Source: Thiodiazotropha sp050305635 (GTDB taxonomy: Bacteria > Pseudomonadota > Gammaproteobacteria > Chromatiales > Chromatiaceae). From it: a stretch of 64,000 nt of DNA. This document shows positions 8,395 to 17,373 of this stretch, piece by piece. The stretch spans positions 31,508 through 95,507 of the forward strand of contig JBNLFS010000050.1 in the NCBI GenBank assembly GCA_050305635.1, in the 5' to 3' direction. Under the pieces are notes generated by a model. That model was not told the origin of the DNA. It saw only the letters and a list, made by a program, of their open reading frames with translations, and did no database searches. Within the stretch, counting starts at the first letter, position 1. Every line of letters starts with the position of its first letter. Position numbers and translations under genes: made by a program.

Positions 8395-9189
8395 ATGACA
8401 CGATGGACATGGCTGGCACTGAGCATTCTGTCAGTGCTGAACATTCCAGCCACTCTGGCCGACAACAGTCAGGACAGCCGCCAATTCAATATCAATCCGG
8501 GCAATGTGATGGATGGGATGATGAACCCCATGCGCGGGATGTTCGGCGGTTCCGATCGGGATCGTGGCTACTATAACGATTATTACGCCAACCCATCCTA
8601 TTACGGACCACCGGGCTACCCGGGGGATTACGGCTACCCGGGCGGCGCTTACCCACAGCCCTATTCCGGTTATGGCAGCGGCTACCCAGGGTACTACTAT
8701 GCCCCACCCCAACCGCAATCCGTGCCACAGCCCCCCCCCGCTGCACGTCAACAACCGGATCGATCACCGTCCCCGACCTATTACGAGCCCCAGGCCGCGC
8801 CTCCGAGCTATTGGCAACAGCCATCCCAAGACGCCTACAGTTTCCGCCCCATGGATACGCAACCGAATATGGGCAGTGGCTATGCCGAACCGTCCACACC
8901 CTACGACCAACCGGGCAGCTACAGCTACCCCACCGCGCCCGAGACCTATCCGGCGCCGCAACCCGGTTATGTGGACGGCTATGAGCCGATGCCCCAGGAC
9001 ACATACGGAGCGGGCTATGAATCGGCACCCACCTACCCTGCCCCTCCGGGTCCGGTTGGCGGTTATAACGAACCCTACGGTTCCGCGCCGGTCGACCCCT
9101 ATCAGGGGCAGGGCTTCAATGGCTACGATGGGTCACAGGAGTCCGGGCTCAAATTCCGCCCCCTCGACCAGCCGGGATATTCCCAATAG
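8395..9189 (+). CDS. Secreted Tyr/Pro/Gly-rich low-complexity protein, sulfur-globule-protein-like
   Basis: The first 22 residues form a Sec signal peptide ending ...NIPATLA. The mature part begins with an Asn/Met-rich stretch including NPGNVMDGMMNPMRGMFGG, then becomes low complexity, dominated by Tyr, Pro and Gly (YGPPGYPGDYGYPGG and similar). Two copies of an FRP(M/L)D motif occur, one mid-chain and one near the C-terminus. Sulfur globule proteins of purple and colourless sulfur bacteria are secreted, Gly/Pro/Tyr-rich structural proteins with this kind of composition, and the Met/Asn/FGG lead-in is similar. The assignment is by composition and context, not alignment. Other repetitive envelope or matrix proteins remain possible. 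It is monocistronic. Confidence 0.55.
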   Translation: MTRWTWLALSILSVLNIPATLADNSQDSRQFNINPGNVMDGMMNPMRGMFGGSDRDRGYYNDYYANPSYYGPPGYPGDYGYPGGAYPQPYSGYGSGYPGYYYAPPQPQSVPQPPPAARQQPDRSPSPTYYEPQAAPPSYWQQPSQDAYSFRPMDTQPNMGSGYAEPSTPYDQPGSYSYPTAPETYPAPQPGYVDGYEPMPQDTYGAGYESAPTYPAPPGPVGGYNEPYGSAPVDPYQGQGFNGYDGSQESGLKFRPLDQPGYSQ

Positions 9190-9231
9190 TCCCGCAGGTC
9201 TTCAGTGAGCGAACAGGGGAACGCCCCTGTT

Positions 9232-9522
9232 TCAGCTCACCGTGAACTGGCTATACGCCTGGTAATCCATCACCTCACAGGAGATCCCGCTGACCCGCGC
9301 GTTGGCCGGGCCCTTGCGCAACCATTCCCGCAACTCATCCACGGCTGAGACAGGGCCGCATGCGATCACCTCCACACGCCCATCCAGCAGGTTTTTTGCG
9401 TAACCTTTGAGTCCCAGTCTTTGTGCCTCATGTTTTGTCGAGGCGCGAAAAAAGACCCCCTGCACCCGTCCCGCGACATAGCAGCGGATACAGATCGGGC
9501 TCTGAACAGCATCCTCACTCAT
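9232..9522 (-). CDS. acyP: Acylphosphatase
   Basis: A 96-residue enzyme that hydrolyses acyl phosphates such as carbamoyl phosphate and acetyl phosphate. The catalytic loop GRVQGVFFR supplies the phosphate-binding Arg26, and AKNLLDGRVEV supplies the catalytic Asn44; both are intact. It overlaps the end of the upstream adaptor gene by 8 bases, so it is the last gene of the thioredoxin-TolC-adaptor operon. There is no obvious functional link to export, and the coupling may only be positional. Confidence 0.93.
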   Translation of the reverse strand: MSEDAVQSPICIRCYVAGRVQGVFFRASTKHEAQRLGLKGYAKNLLDGRVEVIACGPVSAVDELREWLRKGPANARVSGISCEVMDYQAYSQFTVS

Positions 9523-10294
9523 CCTGCAGCCTCACCACCGCCTTTTCTCCGGCACGCAGCATCAGTTCATCCGGCAGATCGAACTGCGCCTCCAGCACGT
9601 AGCTCGCTCCGTTACTGTCACGCCCCACGGGTTGCAGACCGATCATGGACAAGCGACCGTCCAGCCACTGACCGCGTACACCGACCTGTACCGGGGTACC
9701 CGGCTTCAGCTCCGCGGCGCTCTTCTCATCGATCCGGCTCACCACCTTCATACGCCCGGTTTCGCACAGACTGAGCAGGGGGATGGCCTGGGTCCGATTG
9801 ATGACCGCCTGACCGGATTGGACAAAGATCTGTTCGACGATGCCATCAAAAGGGGCTGCAATCCGGCTGTATTCCCGATCGAGACGCACCTTGGCCAGCT
9901 CCGCATCGGCTTTCCGGTAAGCCGCGTCGGTGCGCGCGGCCTCGATCTCCGCCAATTTGCGCTCATGGTCCGACAGCAGCGTCCGGTCGTACAGTTCCAG
10001 GGATCGATCCAGTTCACGTCGGGATTCATCCTTCTCCTGGGATGTGGCCTCGACCCGAGACTCCGCGGCCGCCAATCGGGTCTGAAATAGCCGTTGATCG
10101 AGTTCGACCAAGACCGTTCCCCGGGTCACCTTGTCGCCCACATTGACGTTCACATGACCCACCATGCCACTCACGGGGGTACTCAACTCCACCCGCTGCA
10201 CCCAGTCGGTAACCGCCTCCAGATCCCGGGCCGCAAGCGGCCCGCTGAACAGCAGACAAACGATCAACAACCCCTTCATGATTCCCCCCATCAT
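9515..10294 (-). CDS. Periplasmic adaptor (HlyD/RND membrane fusion protein family)
   Basis: A 259-residue adaptor with a signal peptide (MKGLLIVCLLFSGPLAARD). It has a lipoyl half-motif (VSGMVGHVNVNVGDKVTRG), a coiled-coil hairpin of about 60 residues rich in Arg and Glu, a second lipoyl half (APFDGIVEQIFVQSGQ), and a C-terminal beta-barrel. It is shorter than most AcrA-type adaptors. Its start ATG overlaps the TolC stop by 4 bases; an ATG at 10279, preceded by GGGGGG, is an alternative. It sits between a TolC-family gene and acylphosphatase, with no RND, ABC or MFS pump gene alongside. Confidence 0.85.
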   Translation of the reverse strand: MMGGIMKGLLIVCLLFSGPLAARDLEAVTDWVQRVELSTPVSGMVGHVNVNVGDKVTRGTVLVELDQRLFQTRLAAAESRVEATSQEKDESRRELDRSLELYDRTLLSDHERKLAEIEAARTDAAYRKADAELAKVRLDREYSRIAAPFDGIVEQIFVQSGQAVINRTQAIPLLSLCETGRMKVVSRIDEKSAAELKPGTPVQVGVRGQWLDGRLSMIGLQPVGRDSNGASYVLEAQFDLPDELMLRAGEKAVVRLQDE

Positions 10295-11619
10295 TGCGTT
10301 TCCTGTGGCGTCCCGACCGGCTCCAGCATGCCACCGGTGAGTGCGTCCAGTCGCGCTTGTGTCAGTTGTATTTGATACAGATTACGGGCCCGCTCATACT
10401 GTACCGCGGCGATCTGGGTCATGGAGTCACCCAGATCCGTTGCCTGATCGAGATCGTAGAGAGTACGGCTGCGATCCAGGTAGAGATCCCGGTAATCCCC
10501 CTTGACCTGTAAACCCTCGCGCTCCACCTGCAGCTCCTGCATCGCCATCCAGTCATCGAGTAGCTGTTGACGCAGTGCCATCTCATAGGAGGCTAGCTCA
10601 GCCTGTTTTTGCAGCACCGAGGCGCGTTGCTCGGCTACCCGGGCATCGACCCGGCTGCCCTGATAGAGCGGCCACTCGAACACCAGGGCTGCGGTCAAGG
10701 GGTCGCGCCCCCCCAGTTCCCGTTTGTACGCCGCGGCTTCCAGTTCCGCCCGGATCACCGGATTGCCCTCCGCCTCATGGGCTCTGAGTTGTTTTTCCGC
10801 CGCCTGCAGTTGCGCCCGCAGGGCCTTGAGTCGGGGATTGTCCTGCAGTGCCCGGTCGATCAATGGCTCCACCTCCGGAGCAACCTCGAATGGCTCGAAC
10901 TCCGGCGCTGAGAGGTTGGCCGGCAGATCTCCGGGACGGTTCAGGGCAATCGCCAGCTGTGAGCGGGTGATTCGCTGCCGGTTTCGGCTCAGGCTCAGCT
11001 TGCGTCTCGACTGCTGGTAAGCGGTTTCCAACTCCAGCAGATCGATATCGGAGACCTTGCCCAATTCCTGTTTGGCCCGTGCCCGATCAAAGCGGATGTA
11101 ATCGATGGAGAGGGCCTCATTGTCCCGGGCGAATTCCAGGTCCGCAAGCAGTACCGCAAAGAAGCGCTCCATGACATCCAGACGCCGCTGCTGACGCACC
11201 TCCACCAGTTGCCAGCGCTGCGAGTCGAGCCCCGCCTCCGCGGCCTCCCGGGCATGCGCGGTACGCCCGAAGTCATAAAGCTGTTTGCTCAGACTGATCC
11301 GCGCAAGACTGTCATTGCGGGTCTGATAGTAAGCGATCTCCGAGGGTTCGATGGCGCGTAGTTCAGCCGACAGGGAGAGGTTGAAATCATCCGCCGCGTC
11401 CGCCTCTTGCCGGCGGGCCTCGGCCTGGGCCAGAGAGGCATCCGCGGAGAGGCGGTCCGGGTGCGCTTCATCGGCCAGGGAGAGGGCATATTCGAGGGTA
11501 AGCGGTGAAGGCAGAGGTTCCGCCATGCCACCGACCGAGTACCCGATGACGAGCAGCAGCGCCAGCCATCGCACATTCCATCTGGAAACGCCCATGCTTA
11601 CCCCTGCCGGTTTGCTCAT
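10291..11619 (-). CDS. TolC-family outer membrane channel protein
   Basis: A 442-residue outer membrane efflux protein. An N-terminal hydrophobic signal lies around residues 12-33. Two repeats of long coiled-coil helices follow, rich in Leu, Ala, Gln and Arg (such as ASLAQAEARRQEA and AQLQAAEKQLRAHEAE), as expected for the tunnel domain. The length is typical of the family. It overlaps the adaptor gene by 4 bases downstream and the thioredoxin-like gene by 4 bases upstream, so all are co-translated. Together with the adaptor it could form the outer part of a tripartite exporter, but the inner-membrane engine must be encoded elsewhere. Confidence 0.88.
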   Translation of the reverse strand: MSKPAGVSMGVSRWNVRWLALLLVIGYSVGGMAEPLPSPLTLEYALSLADEAHPDRLSADASLAQAEARRQEADAADDFNLSLSAELRAIEPSEIAYYQTRNDSLARISLSKQLYDFGRTAHAREAAEAGLDSQRWQLVEVRQQRRLDVMERFFAVLLADLEFARDNEALSIDYIRFDRARAKQELGKVSDIDLLELETAYQQSRRKLSLSRNRQRITRSQLAIALNRPGDLPANLSAPEFEPFEVAPEVEPLIDRALQDNPRLKALRAQLQAAEKQLRAHEAEGNPVIRAELEAAAYKRELGGRDPLTAALVFEWPLYQGSRVDARVAEQRASVLQKQAELASYEMALRQQLLDDWMAMQELQVEREGLQVKGDYRDLYLDRSRTLYDLDQATDLGDSMTQIAAVQYERARNLYQIQLTQARLDALTGGMLEPVGTPQETQ

Positions 11620-12155
11620 GGGTTCGAGGCCGCGCTCTTTTTGGCTCTTTTGTACTTGGAAAAATTTGTCGATTTGTAGTGCCCGTCCACCACGAATTCA
11701 CCCAACCAGAGAAACTCCTGGGCGTCATTGGTCGCACCGGTGAATTTCGTGATCAGGTTGCCATCGAGATCGAAAAAGCCGAACACCGGTGTCGCCCTGA
11801 CCTTGAACTGCTTGAAGGCGAAGTCCTTCTCCTTCATGGGGTGTCCCTGGAAGTCGGTGATCTCCACATCACCTTCCACATCCACCGCATAGATCAGAAA
11901 ATGTTCCTTGAAATAGTCCTGGACATCAACCTGATTGAGCACCCGGGTCTTCATACGATGACAGAACGGACATTCGTCCATTTCGAACATGATCAACACG
12001 CCTTGCTTGCCTTCGTCCCGGGCCATCTGCAGTTCATCCTTGAAATTTCCCAGAAACTGATCGAAGAAGTAGGCTCCGGGATCCCGGGTGGCCGCATGGG
12101 CAGTACCCAGGGTAAGACAGAGCAACATCAGTAGCAGGTTGAATCGGGACATCAC
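11616..12155 (-). CDS. Periplasmic thioredoxin-fold protein, SoxW-like
   Basis: A 179-residue protein with a cleavable signal peptide (MSRFNLLLMLLCLTLGTAHA) and a thioredoxin fold. The redox centre is ECPFCHRMK, a CPFC motif, and the cis-proline loop is RATPVFGFFD. The sequence resembles SoxW and related periplasmic thioredoxins that deliver electrons for thiol reduction in sulfur oxidation or cytochrome maturation. The C-terminus is basic (YKRAKKSAASNP). It lies 8 bases after the TlpA-like gene and overlaps TolC by 4 bases. The link between thiol chemistry and export is unexplained. Confidence 0.8.
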   Translation of the reverse strand: MMSRFNLLLMLLCLTLGTAHAATRDPGAYFFDQFLGNFKDELQMARDEGKQGVLIMFEMDECPFCHRMKTRVLNQVDVQDYFKEHFLIYAVDVEGDVEITDFQGHPMKEKDFAFKQFKVRATPVFGFFDLDGNLITKFTGATNDAQEFLWLGEFVVDGHYKSTNFSKYKRAKKSAASNP

Positions 12156-12163
12156 TTTCCTCT

Positions 12164-12643
12164 TTATTCGGCAGTGTTTTGGATGAACGCCTCGAGGTCT
12201 TCCACGGTCACAGGCCCCACCTGCCGGGCCACCGGCTCACCTTTGGGATTGACCAGAAATGAAGTGGGCAATCCGGGGATACGCCCCAGTTCCGTACGCG
12301 CCGCCGGTTCCGTCATGAGGATCGGATAGCTGAGGAACTGTTCATCGACAAAGGCCTTGAGACGCGGCGGATCGATACGCTCCATCGCCACCCCCAGGAC
12401 CACGGCATCCTTTTCCTTGTGGTTGTTATGAAAAACCTCCAGTTCCGGCAGCTCTTCACGACAGGGTGGACACCAGGTCGCCCAGTAGTTCACCAGCACC
12501 CATTTGCCCCGGTAATCCGACAAGCGATAGGTCTTGCCGTCCAACCCCTTGAGTTCGAAATCGACCGGCTCGGCCAGTATGGTTTGCGCACATAACAACA
12601 AGCCCAGCAGGAGCAGATAAGCAGGGGATTTCAAATGGGGCAT
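12164..12643 (-). CDS. TlpA/ResA-like thiol-disulfide oxidoreductase
   Basis: A 159-residue secreted thioredoxin-like protein, first gene of the five-gene operon. A signal peptide ends around AQTILA. The TlpA-family sequence follows: FELKGLDGKTYRLSDYRGKWVLVNYWATWCPPC, with the WCPPC active site, and GLPTSFLVNPKG carrying the cis-proline. Such proteins reduce periplasmic disulfides, often apocytochrome c or copper-site cysteines, using electrons from CcdA or DsbD. Neither partner is encoded here. No cytochrome maturation genes are near, so the substrate is unknown. Confidence 0.88.
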   Translation of the reverse strand: MPHLKSPAYLLLLGLLLCAQTILAEPVDFELKGLDGKTYRLSDYRGKWVLVNYWATWCPPCREELPELEVFHNNHKEKDAVVLGVAMERIDPPRLKAFVDEQFLSYPILMTEPAARTELGRIPGLPTSFLVNPKGEPVARQVGPVTVEDLEAFIQNTAE

Positions 12644-13279
12644 AATTCTCTCCGATATGACATACAGTGGAACTGAGAAGTAGCCGCTTCAGACCCTCAT
12701 TCTCAGTCGAAATTCCTATCCGTGCAATTGAGGTAAACCTTAATCCGCTGGGCCGGGGTGATCCGGCCATTTCAGGAACGAACCTCATGAATTAACCCGC
12801 ACACCGCACTCCGACGATTCTCAGCCGCCCAGTACAGATGCAAAAATCAACGCCCAATAATTAACATAGATCACTGATACTATTGGATTAATTAACACAC
12901 ACACAGACCCGATGCCCTCATGATATTTACTGCTCAATCCTGGAGCAAGTTCAGCGGTATTTTTACCCCGTCCGAAAACAGAACTTTGGTGATATAGTTT
13001 CACAGTTCTGACCGCTGCCAGGGACGCTGGTGCTTATGAGGAACCCCTACGATTAATCCGGCAGCAGACATCCGGTCAGAAATGAGCCGATCGGGAGGAC
13101 AAGGAGATCGCTGTGGTCTTACGCAACGAACAATGCATGTCACCAGACATTTCAGCACGTCGTTTTTCGGCTGATTACCCTGGTCTGATACTTGGGTGGG
13201 CTAAGAAGCCGCCTGCCCATGGCGGCATCCCGATCATATCCAATGAATTTCCCAGGGCTGGACGCTGACTGTTACGCGT
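12644..13279. other. Intergenic region without recognised gene
   Basis: A 636-bp region between the divergent tlpA-like and PilZ-like genes. It must hold both promoters. An AT-rich stretch around 12830-12910 includes ATTAATTAACACACACACAG, the most promoter-like part. Short minus-strand ORFs here have no ribosome site or family resemblance. I see no RNA structure or repeat. Confidence 0.5.
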
Positions 13280-14896
13280 ATGTTTGATTTCTTTACTCAA
13301 CGCACAACCGCTCCCCGACAGCAGCTCTTCACGGTGCCCCAGGCGGACCCGTTCGAAAACCCACTGGTCGAGACCGAGCCGGAACCCTTGCGACTCTGGG
13401 CGGCGGCGCTGCCGTTTGCCAATCCCCAACAACTCGCCGAGAGCATGACCACCCACCTGGGGCGTCTGAACCGATTCCCGAAGTCGATCAGGAAGCGCGC
13501 CGAACTGATGGAAATCTACGCCACCCCGGCGCTGCGACTGGTACACGGCCTGAACCAGCGCAAGGGTCAGGCCCCGCTGGCGCAGATCCGCCGGGTGATG
13601 CAGGAGATGGGCTACGGCTACTGCCACATCGCCAACGACTGCCTCAGCAACAAGGCCAACCGCAAGAACCTCACCCAGCTGAGTCATAGCATCTATTTCG
13701 CGATCAAATACTTTCTGCTGGAGTATCTGCTCGCCTGCGAGGACTTCGATTGCCGCTCCGGGAACCTCTATCGTCAGATCTCCCGCCTGATGACCTTCGC
13801 CATGGAGCAGGACCTGCACCTGCAGACAGTGGATGACAAGGACCAGCTGCACCCCGAACGAGCCAACATCGCACATCTGTACAACCGTTTCATGCTGATG
13901 ATGCTCCTCGATCCCTGCCACCTGCAGGAGGGCGAACCAAGAATCTGTTTCGACTACCTGGACAGCGTTGCGGGAGAGGCCCGTTTCACCCAAACCCGGC
14001 AGGATTCCGCCACCACCGGCCTCTACGTGGTAGATCGTCTGGGGGAAGTGCCACCCTACCTGTTTCACCCCGATGCGCTTGAAACCCTCGAACAGGCGCG
14101 CTTCGTTCTCTACGACATCGGTCCGGTCAGCCAGGTGCTGCACCAGCAGCTCAGGCACCTGGAGCGATCGGAACAGTCCAAACCGGAAAGCTTTGCAAAA
14201 CTCAACCTCCGGGAGATCAACAACCTGCTGGCGCGTATGCTCAAGTCCTGGCATATCCGGCTGAAACGGGACAGCGAACGCTTCAATACCACGGGTGAGG
14301 TCATGGTCTGGATCGGGGTGCCCCAGGTACATGCCTACCTGGCGGGGGAGGCCACGCAACAGGAGTTCGAGGACGAAGAGATCACCATGAGCCAGCCCAT
14401 GGGGATGAACAACACCCTGGACGCCCGGGGCTCAGGTCATCAGATATCCGCCCGACGCAGCAATCAGAGCCGTTCGGGGGTGGCGTTGCAGCTGCCCCGG
14501 TCCGCATCCAGCATGCCGCTGATCGGCGAACTCATTCTGCTCTCGGGTCACACCAGCCGCCAGGGTGGCGATTGGAAAATGGGGGTGGTCAAGCGGGCCT
14601 CGAAGACCGAGGATCAACGCATCGAAATCGGGGTACAGTTTCTCAGCGGCAAGATCGAACCGATCACCCTGAGAGTCGCGCACAACCGTCAGGACGATCA
14701 GGTGGTCAAGGATCACCCGGGGATCTTCATCGACCAGGACCATACCCACAGGAGTTCCCTGATCGTACCCAAGCACTTCTTCGTCATCGGACAGGAGTAC
14801 CGGGTTGAAGAGATGGTGCCCTCGCCCAGCATCACCCCCCTGCAGCTGCTTGAAACCACGTCCCGTTTCGAACGCTTTCGCATCAAGAGCGTATAG
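13280..14896 (+). CDS. Uncharacterised protein with PilZ-like C-terminal domain
   Basis: A 538-residue soluble protein. Residues about 35-370 are mostly helical and match no family I know. From about residue 390, ARRSNQSRSGVAL contains an NxSxxG motif, followed by a beta-rich stretch ending WKMGVVKRASKTEDQRIEIGVQFLSG, which fits the end of a PilZ domain. PilZ domains bind cyclic di-GMP through RxxxR and (D/N)xSxxG. Here the arginines sit unusually close to the NxSxxG motif, so binding is uncertain. A poor ribosome site precedes the ATG. It is convergent with yihY, with 30 bp between. A cyclic di-GMP effector is a reasonable guess only. Confidence 0.55.
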   Translation: MFDFFTQRTTAPRQQLFTVPQADPFENPLVETEPEPLRLWAAALPFANPQQLAESMTTHLGRLNRFPKSIRKRAELMEIYATPALRLVHGLNQRKGQAPLAQIRRVMQEMGYGYCHIANDCLSNKANRKNLTQLSHSIYFAIKYFLLEYLLACEDFDCRSGNLYRQISRLMTFAMEQDLHLQTVDDKDQLHPERANIAHLYNRFMLMMLLDPCHLQEGEPRICFDYLDSVAGEARFTQTRQDSATTGLYVVDRLGEVPPYLFHPDALETLEQARFVLYDIGPVSQVLHQQLRHLERSEQSKPESFAKLNLREINNLLARMLKSWHIRLKRDSERFNTTGEVMVWIGVPQVHAYLAGEATQQEFEDEEITMSQPMGMNNTLDARGSGHQISARRSNQSRSGVALQLPRSASSMPLIGELILLSGHTSRQGGDWKMGVVKRASKTEDQRIEIGVQFLSGKIEPITLRVAHNRQDDQVVKDHPGIFIDQDHTHRSSLIVPKHFFVIGQEYRVEEMVPSPSITPLQLLETTSRFERFRIKSV

Positions 14897-14926
14897 CGCC
14901 TCCGTCCGGGATTCACCGTCGGACCG

Positions 14927-16159
14927 TCAGAGCAGTTCCTCCAGGGGCCGGTCCATGCCTTCACGCAGGTTCCCGTTCAGGCCCTGAATCAGGACCCTCA
15001 GGGATTCCGACACCTCATCCAGGGAATCGTCCGAAGGCAGCACATAGTGGGCGGATTGATAGAGATCGCTCAATGAGACCTGACGAAGATCCCGGGCGAG
15101 CACCCATCCCTTTTCATCGGATCGCAGCACCAGACGCGCCGCCCTGAGCTGAGCCAGGACCTTCTCGACCCGTTCTTCGGTGGCGCCTGCGATGCGCTCC
15201 AGCAACGCCCGGGTACCGAGTGCGCTCCCATCACGCTGAGATTCCCGCATCTCACCCAGCAGACGCAGAGCAAGCAGAAAATCCCCGCCCCGCTGATGCA
15301 GCGTCTCCTGCCAGTTCTCCCGGTAGATTCCCAGGCAGTAGGTAAACTCCGCGCCCAGCAGGGTCACCATCCAGGAGAGGTAGATCCAGATCAGGAAGAT
15401 CGGCACCACGGCCACAGCCCCGTAGATGGCCTCGTAGGTCGGGAAGGTGGTGACATAGAGGGCGAAACCCCGCTTCGACACTTCGAACAGAGCAGCCGCC
15501 AGCAGCCCTCCGGCCAGGGCGTGTCGCCAGGGTACCGTGCGGTTGGGCACCAGGGCGTAGAGCAGGCTGAAGGCCAGCGTGGAGAGGATCACCGGCATCA
15601 GACTCAACAGCCGGGAACGCACCTGGGCCACCGCTTCGGCCTGATCGAGCAAGGGAATGGAGACCAGATAGGAGGTTCCCGCGACGCTGATTGCAATAAG
15701 GATCGGACCCAGGGAGAGGATCGCCCAGTACACCGTGAACTGGGCCAGCGCGGAGCGCCGCTTGCGCACATGCCAGATGGTGTTGAACGCCTTGTCGATG
15801 TTGTTCATCAGCAGCAGCGCCACCACGATCAACATGCCAAAACCAACACCGGTGAGTTTGCCCGCCTTTTGACTGAAATCCCGCAGGTACTGCTGCACCA
15901 CCTCGGACGCGGCGGGCACGAAATTCTGAAACAGGAAATTCTCGATCTGTTCCGACATGCGATCCGATGCGGGAAACACGGAGAACAGGGCCAGCGCCAC
16001 GGTCATCAACGGTACCAGGGAGAGCAGCGTGGTGTAGGTCAACGCCGCCACATGCTGAACCCCGCCATCGGCGGTGAAGTGATGCATCACCAGTTTCAGG
16101 AAGGGCGGTATGTGCTGGACCCAGGAAAAGTACCGCTCCCGGAGGTTCTTCTGATTCAC
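14927..16159 (-). CDS. YihY/BrkB family inner membrane protein
   Basis: A 410-residue protein with the family core: about six transmembrane helices over residues 30-290, including DGGVQHVAALTYTTLLSLVPLMTVALA and the conserved LTGVGFGMLIVVALLLMNNID region. A soluble C-terminal extension of about 120 residues looks like a winged-helix domain, as in the longer proteobacterial members. The family was once misnamed ribonuclease BN; its function remains unknown. It is divergent from arsC, and yihY-arsC-wrbA is a conserved neighbourhood in Pseudomonas relatives. Confidence 0.9.
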   Translation of the reverse strand: MNQKNLRERYFSWVQHIPPFLKLVMHHFTADGGVQHVAALTYTTLLSLVPLMTVALALFSVFPASDRMSEQIENFLFQNFVPAASEVVQQYLRDFSQKAGKLTGVGFGMLIVVALLLMNNIDKAFNTIWHVRKRRSALAQFTVYWAILSLGPILIAISVAGTSYLVSIPLLDQAEAVAQVRSRLLSLMPVILSTLAFSLLYALVPNRTVPWRHALAGGLLAAALFEVSKRGFALYVTTFPTYEAIYGAVAVVPIFLIWIYLSWMVTLLGAEFTYCLGIYRENWQETLHQRGGDFLLALRLLGEMRESQRDGSALGTRALLERIAGATEERVEKVLAQLRAARLVLRSDEKGWVLARDLRQVSLSDLYQSAHYVLPSDDSLDEVSESLRVLIQGLNGNLREGMDRPLEELL

Positions 16160-16358
16160 CTGTAACGCTCCTTACGATCGCCTTCGGGTATGCCAGGCAG
16201 AAAAAATCGTCGATCCGCCGGGCGGTGGAGTCAACCCGATTGCCTGGATACAATGACGCCTTGAAAATCGACATCCGTGGCTATTGTCGCACGCTCCCCG
16301 GGGATGCAGACAGCGATCGCCGCGAAACCATTTATATAGTCTGCAAGGCAGCCAAACC

Positions 16359-16706
16359 ATGAGTATCGAAATCTATCATAACCCCCGCTGCAGTAAATCG
16401 AGACAGACCCTGCAGTTGCTCCAGGAACAGGGCGTTGAACCCGACATCGTGGAATACCTGAAGACCCCGCCGGACCGCAAGACCCTGGAGGACATCCTGG
16501 AGATGCTGGGACTGGAACCCCGGGACCTGATGCGCCAGAAGGAGGCGGAGTACCAATCCGAGGGTCTGGACAATCCCAAGCTGAGCCGTGAACAGCTCAT
16601 CGATGCGATGATCGCACACCCCAAGCTGATCGAGCGCCCAATCGTCATCAAGGACGGCAAGGCCGCCATCGGCCGTCCCCCCGAGAAAGTGCTGGATCTG
16701 CTTTGA
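16359..16706 (+). CDS. arsC: ArsC-family arsenate reductase (glutaredoxin type)
   Basis: A 115-residue ArsC fold. The N-terminus IYHNPRCSKS carries the catalytic cysteine, and HPKLIERPIV carries an arginine of the anion site. The enzyme reduces arsenate to arsenite with glutathione and glutaredoxin. No arsB, arsR or other ars gene is present, so this may be a chromosomal housekeeping member with another role. The start at 16359 gives the exact family N-terminus; the frame opens 25 codons earlier with unrelated residues. wrbA follows after 62 bp. Confidence 0.92.
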   Translation: MSIEIYHNPRCSKSRQTLQLLQEQGVEPDIVEYLKTPPDRKTLEDILEMLGLEPRDLMRQKEAEYQSEGLDNPKLSREQLIDAMIAHPKLIERPIVIKDGKAAIGRPPEKVLDLL

Positions 16707-16768
16707 ATCCCCACTCTCAGGCTCAGTGACGCTGACCCACTGCACCGACCCATTACACAGGAAGACCC

Positions 16769-17368
16769 ATGGCAGAAGTTCTGATTCTCTACTATAGCCG
16801 GCATGGCGCCACCGCCGAGATGGCCCGGCTGATGGCCCGGGGCGTCGAGGAAGTCAGCGGCGTTACCGCCCGGCTGCGTACCGTACCCGAGGTCTCCACG
16901 GTGTGCGAGGCGACCCAGGACAGCGTACCGTCCGAAGGCGCCCCGTATGTCAGCGTGGCGGATCTGGCGAAATGCGACGGTCTGATCCTCGGCAGCCCCA
17001 CCCGGTTCGGCAACATGGCGGCACCGATGAAGTATTTTCTCGACGCCACCAGCACCCTGTGGATGGGCGGCAAACTGATCGGCAAGCCGGCTTCCGTGTT
17101 CACCTCCACGTCCAGTCTGCATGGGGGACAGGAGAGCACCCTGCTCTCCATGATGCTGCCCCTGCTGCACCACGGCATGCTGTTGCTGGGCATTCCGTAT
17201 AGCGAGACCGCCCTGCTGCACACCCAGAGCGGAGGCACCCCCTACGGCGCCAGTCACCTGGCCGGTAAGGACAGCCGCAATCCCATCACGGATGACGAGA
17301 AGCAGATCTGCAAAACCCAGGGCCGAAGGATGGCCGAGACCGTACAGAAACTCGCGGGGCATGGCTGA
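16769..17368 (+). CDS. wrbA: NAD(P)H:quinone oxidoreductase WrbA
   Basis: A flavodoxin-fold FMN enzyme of 199 residues that reduces quinones by two electrons and limits redox cycling. The FMN phosphate loop is YYSRHGATAEMA, and the family signatures SPTRFGNMAAPMKYF and TSTSSLHGGQE are intact. The C-terminal GGTPYGASHLAG also fits. It lies between arsC and hda, with only five bases before the hda start, suggesting co-transcription of a stress-linked gene with a replication regulator. Confidence 0.95.
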   Translation: MAEVLILYYSRHGATAEMARLMARGVEEVSGVTARLRTVPEVSTVCEATQDSVPSEGAPYVSVADLAKCDGLILGSPTRFGNMAAPMKYFLDATSTLWMGGKLIGKPASVFTSTSSLHGGQESTLLSMMLPLLHHGMLLLGIPYSETALLHTQSGGTPYGASHLAGKDSRNPITDDEKQICKTQGRRMAETVQKLAGHG

Positions 17369-17373
17369 ACGCC

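Noticed and set aside
13175..14359. 394-codon minus-strand ORF opposite the PilZ-like gene
   Set aside because: Its codon pattern is that of a mirror frame; the plus-strand product has coherent helices and a PilZ-like end.
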